The notes below the pieces were generated by a model. The model saw nothing but the letters and a program-made list of their open reading frames with translations. It was not told where the DNA came from and did not search any database. A DNA stretch of 64,000 bases from Albula goreensis (Eukaryota; Chordata; Actinopteri; Albuliformes; Albulidae), in NCBI GenBank assembly GCA_022829145.1, contig CM040751.1, positions 186,001-250,000 on the forward strand, written 5' to 3'. Position numbers and translations under genes: made by a program. Below, in pieces: positions 21,166 to 34,100 of the stretch. Positions within the stretch are counted from its first letter, which is position 1; each line of letters opens with the position of its first letter.

Positions 21166-21600
21166 CAGTGAATGCATAATTATTAGGCAAGTCAGTACTG
21201 TTATACTGAGTACTGAGTATATATTATTTCCAGGCACTTTATTTCCACACAACTCTAAACTACATAAAGCTAAATGTTTACTGGATGGAATCATTTACAG
21301 GTGATATGTAATTGCTTAAAGAGGGAGGGTGTGGCTTAAAGTGATTACCACCTTATATTCAGGTGTATGTAGTTATTAGGCAGCTTCTTCAGGTAAAATG
21401 GGAAAAAAAGAGATCTAACTGACACTGAAAAAGCCACAAATTGTAAAATGCCTATCAGAAGGATGCAACACTCTGTCTGGTGGTCATGCCTCAATAGTTT
21501 ACCAGTGTCAATCAAACGCTTTGTTGAGAACAGACAGCAGGGTTGGAAAAAACATGTTGAGAAGAAAAGGTGCAAACTTAAGAGCACAGTATGTTCCTGC
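21166..21600 (+). mobile_element. Tc1/mariner-like element, 5' part with transposase start
   Basis: The element begins at TA/CAGTGAATGCATAATTATTAGGC. It has a family-typical leader (GTGTGGCTTAAAGTGATTA...TTATTAGGCAGCTTCTTC), then an ATG at 21398 opening a reading frame (MGKKRDLTDTEKA..., later SIKRFVENRQQGWKKHVEKK). That is the N-terminal helix-turn-helix of a Tc1-type transposase. Homology fades at about 21595. The DDE domain and right end are missing, so it is a dead 5' fragment. The frame stays open to 21705 but the last 35 residues are not transposase-like. Confidence 0.7.
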
Positions 21601-21846
21601 CCAACCAGTGACCCATCACCCCCCAACCCCCGCCCCCAATCATCCAGTTTGCATTCCTCCACTAAGTACATGAATGTAATTCCTGGGGGTGTACAGGGGG
21701 CATAGATTTTAGGGGCAAAGATATTACCAGACCAGGAGACACATTGGATTACAATGAGAAAGAATGAATCAACTTGAATAAAGTTACCGACAAATAAAGG
21801 GGTCCAACAAATCACAACTTGCACAGGAGTATAAATAATTCAGCTC

Positions 21847-21852
21847 TTTATT
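21847..21852 (-). promoter_or_regulatory. DPH1: DPH1 polyadenylation signal AATAAA
   Basis: On the minus strand AATAAA lies 199 bases beyond the DPH1 stop codon, in GTGAATAAAGAGCTG. This gives a compact 3' UTR ending near 21.83 kb. No better signal lies between it and the stop. Confidence 0.65.
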
Positions 21853-22050
21853 CACAAACATATACAGAAATACACATTTTTGAGAATATGTCAACTGGAA
21901 AGTGACCAGTGTAACATTCAACAGTTCAATATATATTCAATAATATATTTTTAGAAGCATGATTTTTGCCTGGAATTTGTGAAAATTGGATTTGTGATCT
22001 GATTAATCTCTGGTCTGTGTTGAGGTCACCGGAATCCAGATATGGGCTTG

Positions 22051-22104
22051 TTATTCAGCCTGACAGCCACAAGCAACTCTCTGCTGAGGCCCTGCCTCAC
22101 ATTT
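22051..22104 (-). CDS. DPH1: DPH1 coding exon 12 (C-terminal tail)
   Basis: After a long pyrimidine tract and acceptor TTTCTCCAG/AAATG, 17 residues ([17 protein letters not shown]) precede a TAA at 22051. Vertebrate DPH1 ends in a short variable tail with a Cys-rich motif, which this resembles. It fits phase 0 and is followed by an AATAAA 199 bases downstream. This is the least certain exon. Confidence 0.75.
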   Translation of the reverse strand, partial: KCEAGPQQRVACGCQAE

Positions 22105-25100
22105 CTGGAGAAAGAGAAAACAACAATATTTTCTACCAAAAACAGCAGATATCAGTCCAGATGACACTGTATGTCATGCCTACAACAGAGTGTGAATTAT
22201 TGTTCAGGTGAAAATACAGGAGGTCCTCGGGTTACGACGGTCTCAAGTTATGTCGTTTTGTGGTTACGACGCACTCCCATAAATTACTTAAAAAGCCTAG
22301 TTTCGACTTAAGCGGTTTGGTTTGTAAATACGACCGCAGAAATAAAGATAAGAAATTGTTCTCTCTTTTTTTAAAATTAATGTTTCATTTAATTACTGTA
22401 TTTTATATGTCCTTCGTGTGTTGTGTGTACAGTGTGAGTGACTTAAGGTGTTAATTTAGGAATAAATTCCGACTTACGTCGAAAAAATCGGCTTACGACA
22501 AGTTGTAGGAACGGGACTTGTTTGTAAGTCGAGGACCCCCTGTACACCAAAACACATTTAAATAGAATATTTGTAGAGCTGAAAGTGTGATTATGATGCC
22601 AAGATGGATCAAATGTAATATTTATGATGCCTCCAGGAGGGGATGCGGGTTTTTGTTCTTTCCTTTCGATTGGCAGCCATTTTAGGCCTTGGAAACCAGG
22701 TGTGTGGACTCTTTAGCCAACCAGTGATTTTAATTAATCAATTAAGTGCTAAAACACACCAAAAACCAGCTACCACTGTGGCCCTCCAGGACTGCAGTTT
22801 GACACCCCTGCCTTATTTGAGGATTTAAGCGATCTCAAAAAAGGTACTACAAACATTACTTTTGATAAAAAAGGCTAAATGCAGCATATGTTCATTTTCA
22901 TTCATTTGTAAATTAATATGATAATGGCTTATTAGGAGTAAAAGCTTTAATACCACACTGGTCATATATAAAATACTTAGACATTTTAACCCCAGAGAAG
23001 GTTGGTGCTTAATGTCACAAAGGTAAAGCAGGACACAAATGTGTACTCTTAGTGCACTTTTACATATATTTAAGTATTTTATTAATGGCAGGACAAGTCA
23101 TTTTGTTTCAGGTACTGATAGAGGTGGTGGTGTTGTTAAAGTCATTTTGTTTAAGGTAAACGTTACTGAGGACTTTTTTGATGTGAATACAACCTACACA
23201 GTGATGTGGGATTAAATATCACTCAGAATATTATATTAATAATAATCAGAATATTTCTGATCAGGTGCAGCATACACAGGTGCGCACTCACCTTGGTTTG
23301 TTTGCGGGCAGGGCGAGGTGGTTGGTTGTCAGGATGATTCACGGCCCACGGTCCAAGGCTCTGATTGGAGTAGAAATCCATTGGATACACCTTCTGCCAC
23401 TCTACCTGCTGGAGTGCCACAGCGGCCTGTGATGGACAGACAGATCACAGGTTGCTACCACGCCCCACGATCCTATTCTATCAAGATCATTACAAGTTCA
23501 GAACTCAAACTTTCTTACAGGAGAACAATCTTCTCTGTATAGAGTTCGCACAAAGTAACTTGGCTTAATTATAATAATACACAGGTACCTGGATCTACTG
23601 ATAGGGCTGGTGGTGTTGCTGCTGTGCACAGCTTTTTAGAACTCTGTGCTACCTTTAAATGTGACTCTACCTTCAATTCATTTGAATTGCAGTTCATCTG
23701 TTTACCCTTGTGATAGTTTACAGGCCTCCTGAGCCTATACTCTTATACAGGAGGTCCTCGGGTTATGACGGTCTCGAGTTATGTCATGTCGTGGTTACGA
23801 CGCACTCCCATAAATTACTTAAAAAACCTAGTTTTGTTTTAAGCGGTTTGGTTTGTAAATACGACCACAGAAATAAAGGTAAGGAATTGTTCTCTCTCTC
23901 TTTTTTTTTATTTATTTATTTTTTTTTTTACAACCGTTTCATTTCATTACTGTATTTTATATGTCCTTCATGTGTTGTGTGTACACTGTGAGTGACTTAA
24001 AGTGTTAATTTAGATATAATTTAGGTATAAATTCCAACTTGTGTCAAAAATCGGCTTACGACAAGTTGTAGGAACGGAACTTGTTCGTAAGTCGAGGACG
24101 CCCTGTACTCTTTTCTTATCTGAATTGGAAGAATTTTTGTGTTTTTGTCTGAGCATGACTCTTACAGAGCAGCTTTTTTTTGAATATTAAAGAACCATTG
24201 GATTGCCTCAATTTGTAGATCAGCCTACACATTTTTGAAACCACATTTTGGATCCTGGTCTCACATATGGCATTGAAATGAACCATGTTGCGACTATACC
24301 CTACAATCCTATTTTGCTGGATCATTACAAGTTCAGAAATCAAAACTTTGTCATTGGAGAACAATCTCCTCCAATAGCGCAAGTATCTTTATTCATGCAC
24401 TCCCTGATTCATACAGCCTGTGATATAAGTTGTGGACAGCTTTAATGCTACCCTGCTTAAAACACTAGAAGCATGCACCACAGTGTAGCGACCAAACACA
24501 TGCTCTCAAATCCACACAGAAACTCAGAAGAAAATGGCCTTTGACTAAATTACAAGTCTTATTTCTAGTTACTGTTAATCTCCCCTGAGGATTGACAGAG
24601 GAATCATCCGATCATAAACGCCAAACACCGAGAAGGCAAATTCAAATGTCGCAAGAGGCAGCGAAGCTGGGGAGCCAAAAAGACTGAGGAAAAACTAAGC
24701 AGGGTTGAAACCGACAGTCTGAAACTGAAGGAAAAAAATGGAGCAAAGACCAACAGACTATGCAAAAAGAATGAGTAAAAGCAGAAAGAACCAGCTATGT
24801 AGGTAGACAGAGTAAAAACGAAGCGAAACTGAACGCTTGGGCTGGAAAAAAAAAAAAAAAACTTAGCAATAAGAACAGACCCAAGAGGCCTGTTACAGGT
24901 CTAACTTAAGGAGGTGCTCTCTCCTCCATCCCCATGCATAATTAATTACCTGGTGAAGCAGCACCTGCTATGTTGAGGGACACACTTGTCATCATGTGAT
25001 TTCAAGTTTCCCTACACGTCTTCATTAACATGACAGTGAAGTAAAAGCGATCTGTGTACTACAGAAGGGTAACATGATTTAAACATATAAATACAGAACC

Positions 25101-28100
25101 ACACACGCACGCACGCACACAGATTGTCCTGGACGGTAAAGGTAGAGAGAGGTGGCGGCCCCCTGTAGTAGATGGCCTCCTTTGTTTTCACCTCTTTACT
25201 AAAATAATCCTTTGGCTAATCAGAAAAAGGCCAAGTACAGGGGGTTCTCGGGTTACGACGGTCTCGAGTTACGTCGTTTTGGTTTGGTTTAAGCGGTTTG
25301 GTTTGTAAATACGACCACAGAAATAAAGAAAATAAAGATAAAAAATTGTTCTCTCTTTTTTTATTATTACTGTTTCATGTAATTACTGTGTTTTATATGT
25401 CCTTCATGTTTTGTGTTTACAGTGTGAGTGACTTAAGGTGTTAATTTAGGTATAATTTAGGTATAAATTCCGACTTACGACGAAAATCGACTTACAACAA
25501 GTCATAGGAACGGAACTCGTTTGTAAGTCGAGGACCCCCTGCACTTGGGTATTAAAGTATGAAGGTCTGGTATCTCGGTTTCTTTAAACTTCATGCATGG
25601 CAGGAAAATAAAAGTACCTCATAGGGAGACAGCAGAGGTTTGGAGAAGGCCAGCCCCCAATCGATGGAAAGACGAGGACACGCAATCTGAACCCACCTAC
25701 CAGGAATAAAAAACAAGATGTGTTAGAAGCCACAAACAAATCTGGAAGTGTCCGTTTTAATACATCATTCTTGTTTGCTCCTCTGACTGATCTACTCAGA
25801 GGAGAAACTCAATTATTCTATCTTCCAACACATAGTTAAAACCATTGTAGATATCTGCTGTAGATGTGTAAAATGATCTTTGTTATCAGAACAGAAGGCC
25901 ACAGACTACAGCTGTTGCACAAAATTATTATTGCTTATGCTAATTTCTAAATGTATCTGCTCTTCCAGTTTTTAAGGTAACCATGCCCATCTACTCAACT
26001 CATAAAAACATATAATGTAGCTTGTATTTCTCTTATCAGTTCAATCAACTGTTTTATTGATTTTACTTGCATTATAAACTGAGATACAGAACTCAGTGAT
26101 TGGGAAATGTAATCAAACAAACACTGTGCTAACGTAGGAGTGTCACACTAGTAATGCCAAGAGTATACTCTTGTTATGCAGAAATCACATTTGCAATCGA
26201 TACAAATGCAAAATGAAATCATAATTTGACAAAGACACATGTAACTATTGCAAGAAATTATATTTAAGAACATACAAATATTGTACATATTTTTATGAGC
26301 CTGCTTGAAAGATCTGAATTTATCATTTTATTTTTCTTTTTAGTTTAAGTCAACTAAAATATATTTTTTTTTCTTAGTGATATATTATAACCCATGCCAC
26401 TTAAAACAAATGAGAAGGACGGAGAGTAACATACGCATCGACTTCTGGCAGAAGTTCTAGTTTGCTGGGGAAGATTTCAGACAGCAGTACCCTTGTGTAA
26501 GTCTTGCCTAGAGAGTGTAACTTTGATTCCAGGTGCTGGAGGGGGAAGACAGGAGGTGAGATAAGAGTGAAATTTATCCAACTGAAGTCAGAGCAATAGA
26601 GATATGATTGACCCCAGAATCCCAGACTGTGTATGAAAGTGACCCTCCCACATCGTGTATTTTTCACGTATCGGCAACAAACAATCACATTACTGGTCTC
26701 ATCGCAACAGCGTTATGCTGGTAGCCTGTTGCTGCACAAACTGAGAGAACGCTGACCACGTCTTCCTCCGACGTTATAAGCAGTGTGACACTAGTGGTGC
26801 AGCTGCTGTGTGTATGAGAAGTGAGATTGTCGTCACATGAATCAGAGGAGTCACATGTTCAGCCTCTCCTCCCAAAGCCGACAGAGTGGGTGCTGCGCTA
26901 AGGTCAACAAGTTCGGTTTGGGGTGGTTTAATTTTAATGTTTATTAACCATATTTAATCCATGTTTAATTATGTTTTCTTATATTTACATACAATTGTGA
27001 GCTGTTTTTATTTTCATGTCTCGTCACATGGGCTAATAGCCTTTTTCTCGAAAACACCAGGAGATGGCAGAAGGCTCGTATGCATATACCTCAATAATGC
27101 AGGTCTCAAGTGGGTGAAAATTGCTCTCTACGAGGCCAAAGCGGAAAGGGTTAAGCAGTCTCCATCTTTGTAAGGCAACAATTCAATCCATGAACTGTTC
27201 TTAGTAACTAATCAGGTTTAATGAAGGAAATAAAAGAAGAATAAATGACCACAAACTCTCACCTCCAAGATTTTGGGGCTGCCTTGCCGGCCAAGTGTGC
27301 CCATGATGAGGCCCCATCTTTGGGCAGAGCGGGCCTTCTCAATGGCCTCCTGCCGGATGGCCTGCATGGCTGTGTGGTCATAGTACTCGCGTGAGAACAC
27401 CTTACTATACGGGTCATACCTGCAGATAGATATACATGCACACTGTAATATGAACACCTCTGGATATAAATGAACCTGATATCCAATAACTATTGTTAGC
27501 GCATTAACACTTAATTTGACACTTAGCTGGTAACATCTTCATGACCATGACACTTCATGTTCAAGTCAAAAACAGTTATAAATGGTTAAAAGAAAATTTA
27601 ACAGTTGTCATGGAAATTGTATGATTTATGCATTGACAAGAATGACATAACAAAGTGTCACAAAAACTCCCCTATGATACATACAACTAATATTTTACAT
27701 CAAACATAAAAAAATCCACCATTCAACTGGATATTTTCTTTTGATTAACTTCTGTCATAATGTGTCTAACACTCTTTAATGAACTTCATTTGGATAATTC
27801 AATTCGGTGGCGCTTCTCAAAATCACATATTGAAGCCATTCGTTGCCTTGTTTTAAGCATTCATTTTTATCATGCTGACTTTGCTTGATGTTGTCAGGTT
27901 TAAGTACATTAGGATTTGTGGTTTAAAAGTCATTTTGAAAGTTGTTACAAATGGGTTTCTATGAAGCGGAATCTGTGCAGATGTTTGTGCATTTATTTGT
28001 GAGGCAGTGGGGATTAATGTGGATGAGTGGAAGCAGGTTTGTATATTTTATCTGTTCTATTCTGATTTTAAGATATTAAGATCTTACCTGTAAGCAGGTA

Positions 28101-31100
28101 TTTCTGGATTGGCAATCATGATGGATTCCAAGTGAAATCTACCATCACCAAGGTAACTGTAAGCAAAAACATTCACAAACATTCACTGATGTTAGTGGTT
28201 GAAGTGGAGAAAAAAGCTATATGCCATTAAGTAATTAATTAATTTATGGATTATCGCAATGGCAAAAATAATATATGTGTATTAAGGTAAGGAACTAAGA
28301 TTAATACTTTATCAAGACACACAGATACTTCTTGGGAAGAAAACTATCATAAAGTGGGTTTTTCAGCTCCTATGCTATTTAGCAAGATCTGTGGCACTCA
28401 TTTTTTTATGCAGGTAACTTCTAGATGTGACAGAACTATATTAATACTACAAGAATTTGGTTGCAAGAAAGTGAAAACTAGTGGAGATATTATTTTTTGA
28501 AAATTAAAGATTATTAAGATTCTATTCATTTGATTAGTGTAAAACATTCAGCAACAACTATTTAGATGAATACATGTTGCAAATTATCCCCAGGGATTCT
28601 TGGATGTTCAGTACAAATTTCAACCCTATCCAGTGAAAAATAAGCAATTGGTAAGGCTTAGAATGCACATTCAAAAATTATGAAATTTAGCTCTGAGGGC
28701 CAAACTTCAAAAATTCATAACAAAAAAATATTTGGAGTACAGCTTTAGGATTTGGCAAGGTCCCATGAATAAAATTGAGAATTTTACAATTTTTTTCCAG
28801 AAAATCCATGACATACACTGGGAAAAGTTCTGAATTCTGGATCAGTTGGCATGGAATGACCCATCGGTAAATTTAAAGTAAGGCTCTCGGGTAAATAATT
28901 CAAGAAAAACAATAATTACTATAAAACAAAGCAGGGGACTAAACCTGCACAATGTCACCATTATTAAACTGTTTGGTTTGGTAGGTTGATGGTCAGTCAC
29001 ATAGCCTGACTGGCATTAGCAACAGCATTAACATAAAGCAGAAGGATAAGAAAGAGTCCCAAAACATTCTAAATATTTGGTGCACTACTTTGTTTTGCTT
29101 TCTTCATATCACAAAATAAGACAGGATCTGTGCTGGAATACAATGTAAGCAATAAAGTTAAATTTTGCTGGAAAACAAAAACCTATCTTGGTTAGCTACT
29201 GAGGAGAGCTAGCAAGCTGCTGTAGCAATTAGTTCAGAGAAATATGAACCAGTCATACAATATGCAATTTTGTTGTCATGTATAAAATTCTGCAAGGTAA
29301 AAAGACTTGTTTTTCTTACATGATGGCATTTACAGATTTGTCAATGTGAGGGGAGGTGCAGCCCAGTATCTCTCCTGGAGATAGGGGGCGACACTGAGGC
29401 ACCAGCACATCATACTTCTCCTTCAGGGCAGCACTGACTGACTGATGGACAGATGAAAAAAGAAAGTTAAAGATCTGAGAGGAGTAATAAAAATTTCAGT
29501 GTAAATCCATACATGCTGTCTGTCATTATTTATCTTCTTTGTATATCACAGTGACAAAGGAGCACAGGCGGTAATATGAAACATTTTCACCATTATATTT
29601 TCACCAGTTGTGGCTGCATTCCAGTCTTATACCTTACAAACTCTACAAAAATACAGAGAAACAGACTCACTCGATCACATATTTTTCATGGATTCATTAT
29701 TTATGCCATTTGCTGACAGGATGTCCAACAATGTTCGCGAACTAATGGTGGTAATCGTCTGGATCCGCTACCAATTAGCAGTATGGGCTTCCTGTTTCAC
29801 GTGCATTTCAGTTCATTGCTCTTTTGGATGTATTCTGTATTTAAACATCTTCTGTTTGCCACTGCCACATTTTTTGCTTTAAACATTGCCACTGTCAAGA
29901 TGCTTGAATAACTATGTGGAATATAGCATATTAAGTGTTGGTTATGTTAAATTGTTTTATGTTTTTTAATTATTTAAATTTGTTGTTAAATTAATTATGT
30001 TTACCATAATTAGCCATTAATACTGATATTTAAAAATTGGCTCCTGTAAAAATGTGAGTGACTGGTAGACGTTGTACATATACCAGTCACAGTGGCAAGT
30101 CCACCCCGATTGGATCAGGTGGCCTACAATAAAACAGACGTTCAAGGAGCAAGCATGAACTCAGCAACTGTGTATCTGAGTCCCAACCTCTCAAAACATT
30201 AGACCAGCCTTGCTGGGAATTACAGGAGACTAGTTAAGATCATTTGTCTCATCACTCTCTAGGGCCTCTTTTGCTCGGCTGCATCCCTGTGACTGTAGAA
30301 ACTAACTATACGCTGACTTTGTCAGTATGCAATCACTAGTACAAATGTAGCATGCAACAAAGGGATGGCTAATTGGCACGTGGATCATAGGAGTCTGGAG
30401 GTGAGGGCTCATGTGGGATGCTAAACGGTTTGGCTGCCTTCAAATACTAGTTTGGAATACTGCTGGAACTTACAGACCGACTAGAATTAGAGCATCAAGA
30501 GAACTAGCGGTGTTATGCAAAGATCAATACATCCATTAGAATGGTGAAGCCTTACTTATTATTTGGCCTTATAAACTACTGGCAACTGAAACAAATTATA
30601 GTAACCTGTAAAGCTGTTACAAACTGAATGGTGCTGACGAGAGCCAGGGACTGTCCTGGGGGGAAGTTGAATTGTATTGTATCCAGGAAGTGGGCTGTGT
30701 CTAGCTGGATGTCAACAAACACATAGAGCATCTTTATGCCTGCAGTGGAGTCGACAGGGACTACACGGAGAAAAAAAGTAAGAGCAATTATCATCACAAT
30801 GCACATATTTTCATCACATTTTCCATGTTTACGCCACCTTCCTAACAAAAGGATGTTCAGTAAAAATGACAAGGCAGTGGAAAATTTTTTTTTTTAACAT
30901 TAATAAAAAATGTTACATATGAAGAGCTTAGGTAAAATGTGAATATTTGTAGTAAATATTTAAGTTTGATTTAAGCATGTAGCTCAAACAGATATTTCAC
31001 AATAGACTTTCATTTTTTTAAACTGATGGGATCTCACAAATCATTTTAAAACTTTAAAAATTGTAAGATTTACAAAAAACTGTATCCATCAACAGCAAGT

Positions 31101-34100
31101 GAATACACAACCACGTCTTTTTCAATGTGGCCTATCCCTTTAATAATGTGGTTGCTCGTGAATGATGGTAGGAGGTGGGCAGGTAAAGGTGTGCGCCATG
31201 TAAATCAGCGGTTGAAGCGGAGCCGGACTCACTGAGACAGCTGTGGCCATAGTGGACCATGAAGTCAGCCCCTAGAGCTCGAGCGGTGAAGTCATCCACA
31301 CAGCAGGCCCCGTACGTCACATCACCCATGACAATAGTGTCTGCATCTGTGAACCTAAAGCAACAATCAGAATAACAATGTCTGTATCTGTGTAAACTAA
31401 AGCTGTGCTGAAAGTCAACAAATTAGTGTCTTTATCTATGAACTTAAAGCAGCAATGACAGTCAGAACAACAGTGTTTGCAAAAGGTTGCTGTTAATGCT
31501 GTATCCGACTCAGAATTTTGTCAGTCGAATCAGATTTGGTGTGTCAATATTAAGATTAGACTATTCTTTCCTTTTTTCATATACACTATCTGAAAATCAT
31601 AAAATCCATTGGCATGAGTTTCAGTGATGATGTTGACCACATTAACATAGGGGTCATTCCATGCCAACTCAACCAGGACCCCCAGTTCATGTCATGGATT
31701 GAAAAACTTCCATTAAATTCATGGGATTAGTTATGAATTTTTGAAGTTTGGCCCTTGGAGCATTTTTGCGATTCTTTGTATGTGTATTCTAAGCCTCACC
31801 AATTTCTAATTTTTCAGTGGAATGGCCTGAAATTTGTACTGAACATTCAAGAAACCCTAACTTGGTCCTGCATAAAAAAATTGAGTGCCACAGATGTTGC
31901 TAAATATAGCTTCAAAATGGAAAACCCCACTTTTTAACTGTATATTTTCCCAAGAAGGATTATTGTAATTTCCTTGAAACGTTTTTATGGGAAAGTGTTA
32001 ATATTCATTCCGGATATATAAAAAAAATCAAATATGTCATATTACTCCATTATTTAATTCTTTTTTGAAAATAGCTAATTTACTATACACTTCACTGGCT
32101 GTAATATTACATTCAGTGGTTTTATTTCATAGGTAGATATTTGTAGTATGTTGGATTCAAGGTTTTCTATCTCTGTGTGATACCTATTGAGCCTGTTTTT
32201 CATTGGGTTTGAGGAAATTTGCAAGTTACAACTTGTAATGGCTTGGAGTAGAGCTATTTTGCAAGGTCCAATGAATTTAATTGAAGTTTTAACATGAATT
32301 TTTTCGAGAAAATCCATGACATGAACTGGCTGAATTGGCATCGAATGACAAACAGCCAACTGCAACAGAGTCATGGGAACATATTTGTGAGCATTTGAAA
32401 ATCAATAAAAGACAGCTGCATATGAAGCAAGATTTCAATTGCGGCCTATTTGAATTGCCGACATATAATGTCGGGCTACCATATGTATATGGAATAATGA
32501 GACAGGCAGCACACATGTATTTCTGTTTAAATCAAGCTCTTATAGCCTATTTTTAATGTCACCTACATTAAAAACTTACATTAAAAACAATGTGAAAATG
32601 AATAAACAAATAAAGCTTTTTAAATTTTTATAAATTCATCAGCTATGAAATAACTGACATCTCTTCTTCAACAGGATAGACCTACTTCTTTATTTCTCTT
32701 TAAACACCAAAACAAATTAATTTAAACAAGAATAAATAAACAAATGAAATTATTTAAGATTGGAATTAATTTAGATGAAAATAAAACAGTAGGCCTGATT
32801 TTTTTTTATAAATTCATTGATATAAATTCAACAGTTAAATTGTTAAATATTAAATAGTTTTTTAGCACTTTGGTTTTGGTTTATAATTTGTCAATTTTTC
32901 TTTTACAGAAATCTTATGATTTGCAATAGAGTTCAAACATTCATCAAAACTCACAGCATCCTGCATTTTTATGGATACAGCCATGACCATGCAACTATGG
33001 GGCTGTACAATGTTTTTCATTCTAACTTTACCTGCAGAAGAGTGAAAGCACTGTATGCATTTATCTTACACAGAAATAAACAGCATTGTTATTATATAGA
33101 TTACCTTTCAATGATGTCGGCAATTACACACGCAAACATCTGCAGACCCTCTGGCAACTGCAATGCCACTGAAACCAGGAAAAAAGAGCAAATTTATAGG
33201 AGACAGACCAAAGGCACAACGACACACAACAGAGTTTTCTTATTCCCCTTGAGGACCAGCATAAAAGGAAAACGGTATTATGATTAGGACCATCAGGAAT
33301 TATGAAATTTCGGTTAACCAATTAATTATAAGAATGAAAGGCCATGTAATCCTCTGTAAGGCAAAATGCTAGTTTTAAGGTAAACTTAAAGTTCACTGAG
33401 ACAAGAAAACAGCAAAAAGATTTTTTTTTCCATTTGGACCAGCGATTTCCAAGCTATAACCCTTTGAAATCTTGTGGGCCCTATCTGTGTGTGTGTTTTT
33501 TTAAATATTAAAAGGCAGAATAATTCCTAAATAAACAATAAAAGTGTCAATTCCAATTATTTCTGTGGCGTAGAACCCAATGGTCATCTCACCTTACTGT
33601 GCTATCAAAGGAAAGCCCAGAAATTTCACAGTAAAAATGTTCTGGGGGTCAACGTGAAGGTCAAAGTTGTGACCTTTGAACTTTAAGTTGACCACCTAGA
33701 AATTTTTGGCTTTTCTTGTATTGCACATTAAAAATGAGATGACAACTGAATTTTCAAATTATTTTTTTTTAGGCCTTTTCTGCCTTGTTTTAAAAAAAAG
33801 AATCCTGGGAACTGCTAATTGAAATTTTTTTATTGCCGTTTTTAGACTCTGTGAGACCTACAATATACCTTAACACTAGCAGACAATCCCTGGCATAGAG
33901 TTACAGAATGAGGCCAGATTTTCTTTCTTATAATTGAAAGCCCCTATTGCTTTTCTTGCTAATAGCTTGCAGCTACACACACATTCTTATGAGTGCAACC
34001 AGTAAAAGAACAGAAACCTTTTCTGTATGATGTATCCAGCACCTGTAGCTGTTGAGAAGACAGAAGATAAACTGACTTTTTCTGCCCCAAAGGTACAGCT

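Noticed and set aside
22260..23991. Plus-strand frames of 64 and 93 codons sharing a peptide
   Set aside because: They are the same stretch of two Tigger-like MITE copies, not a gene pair.
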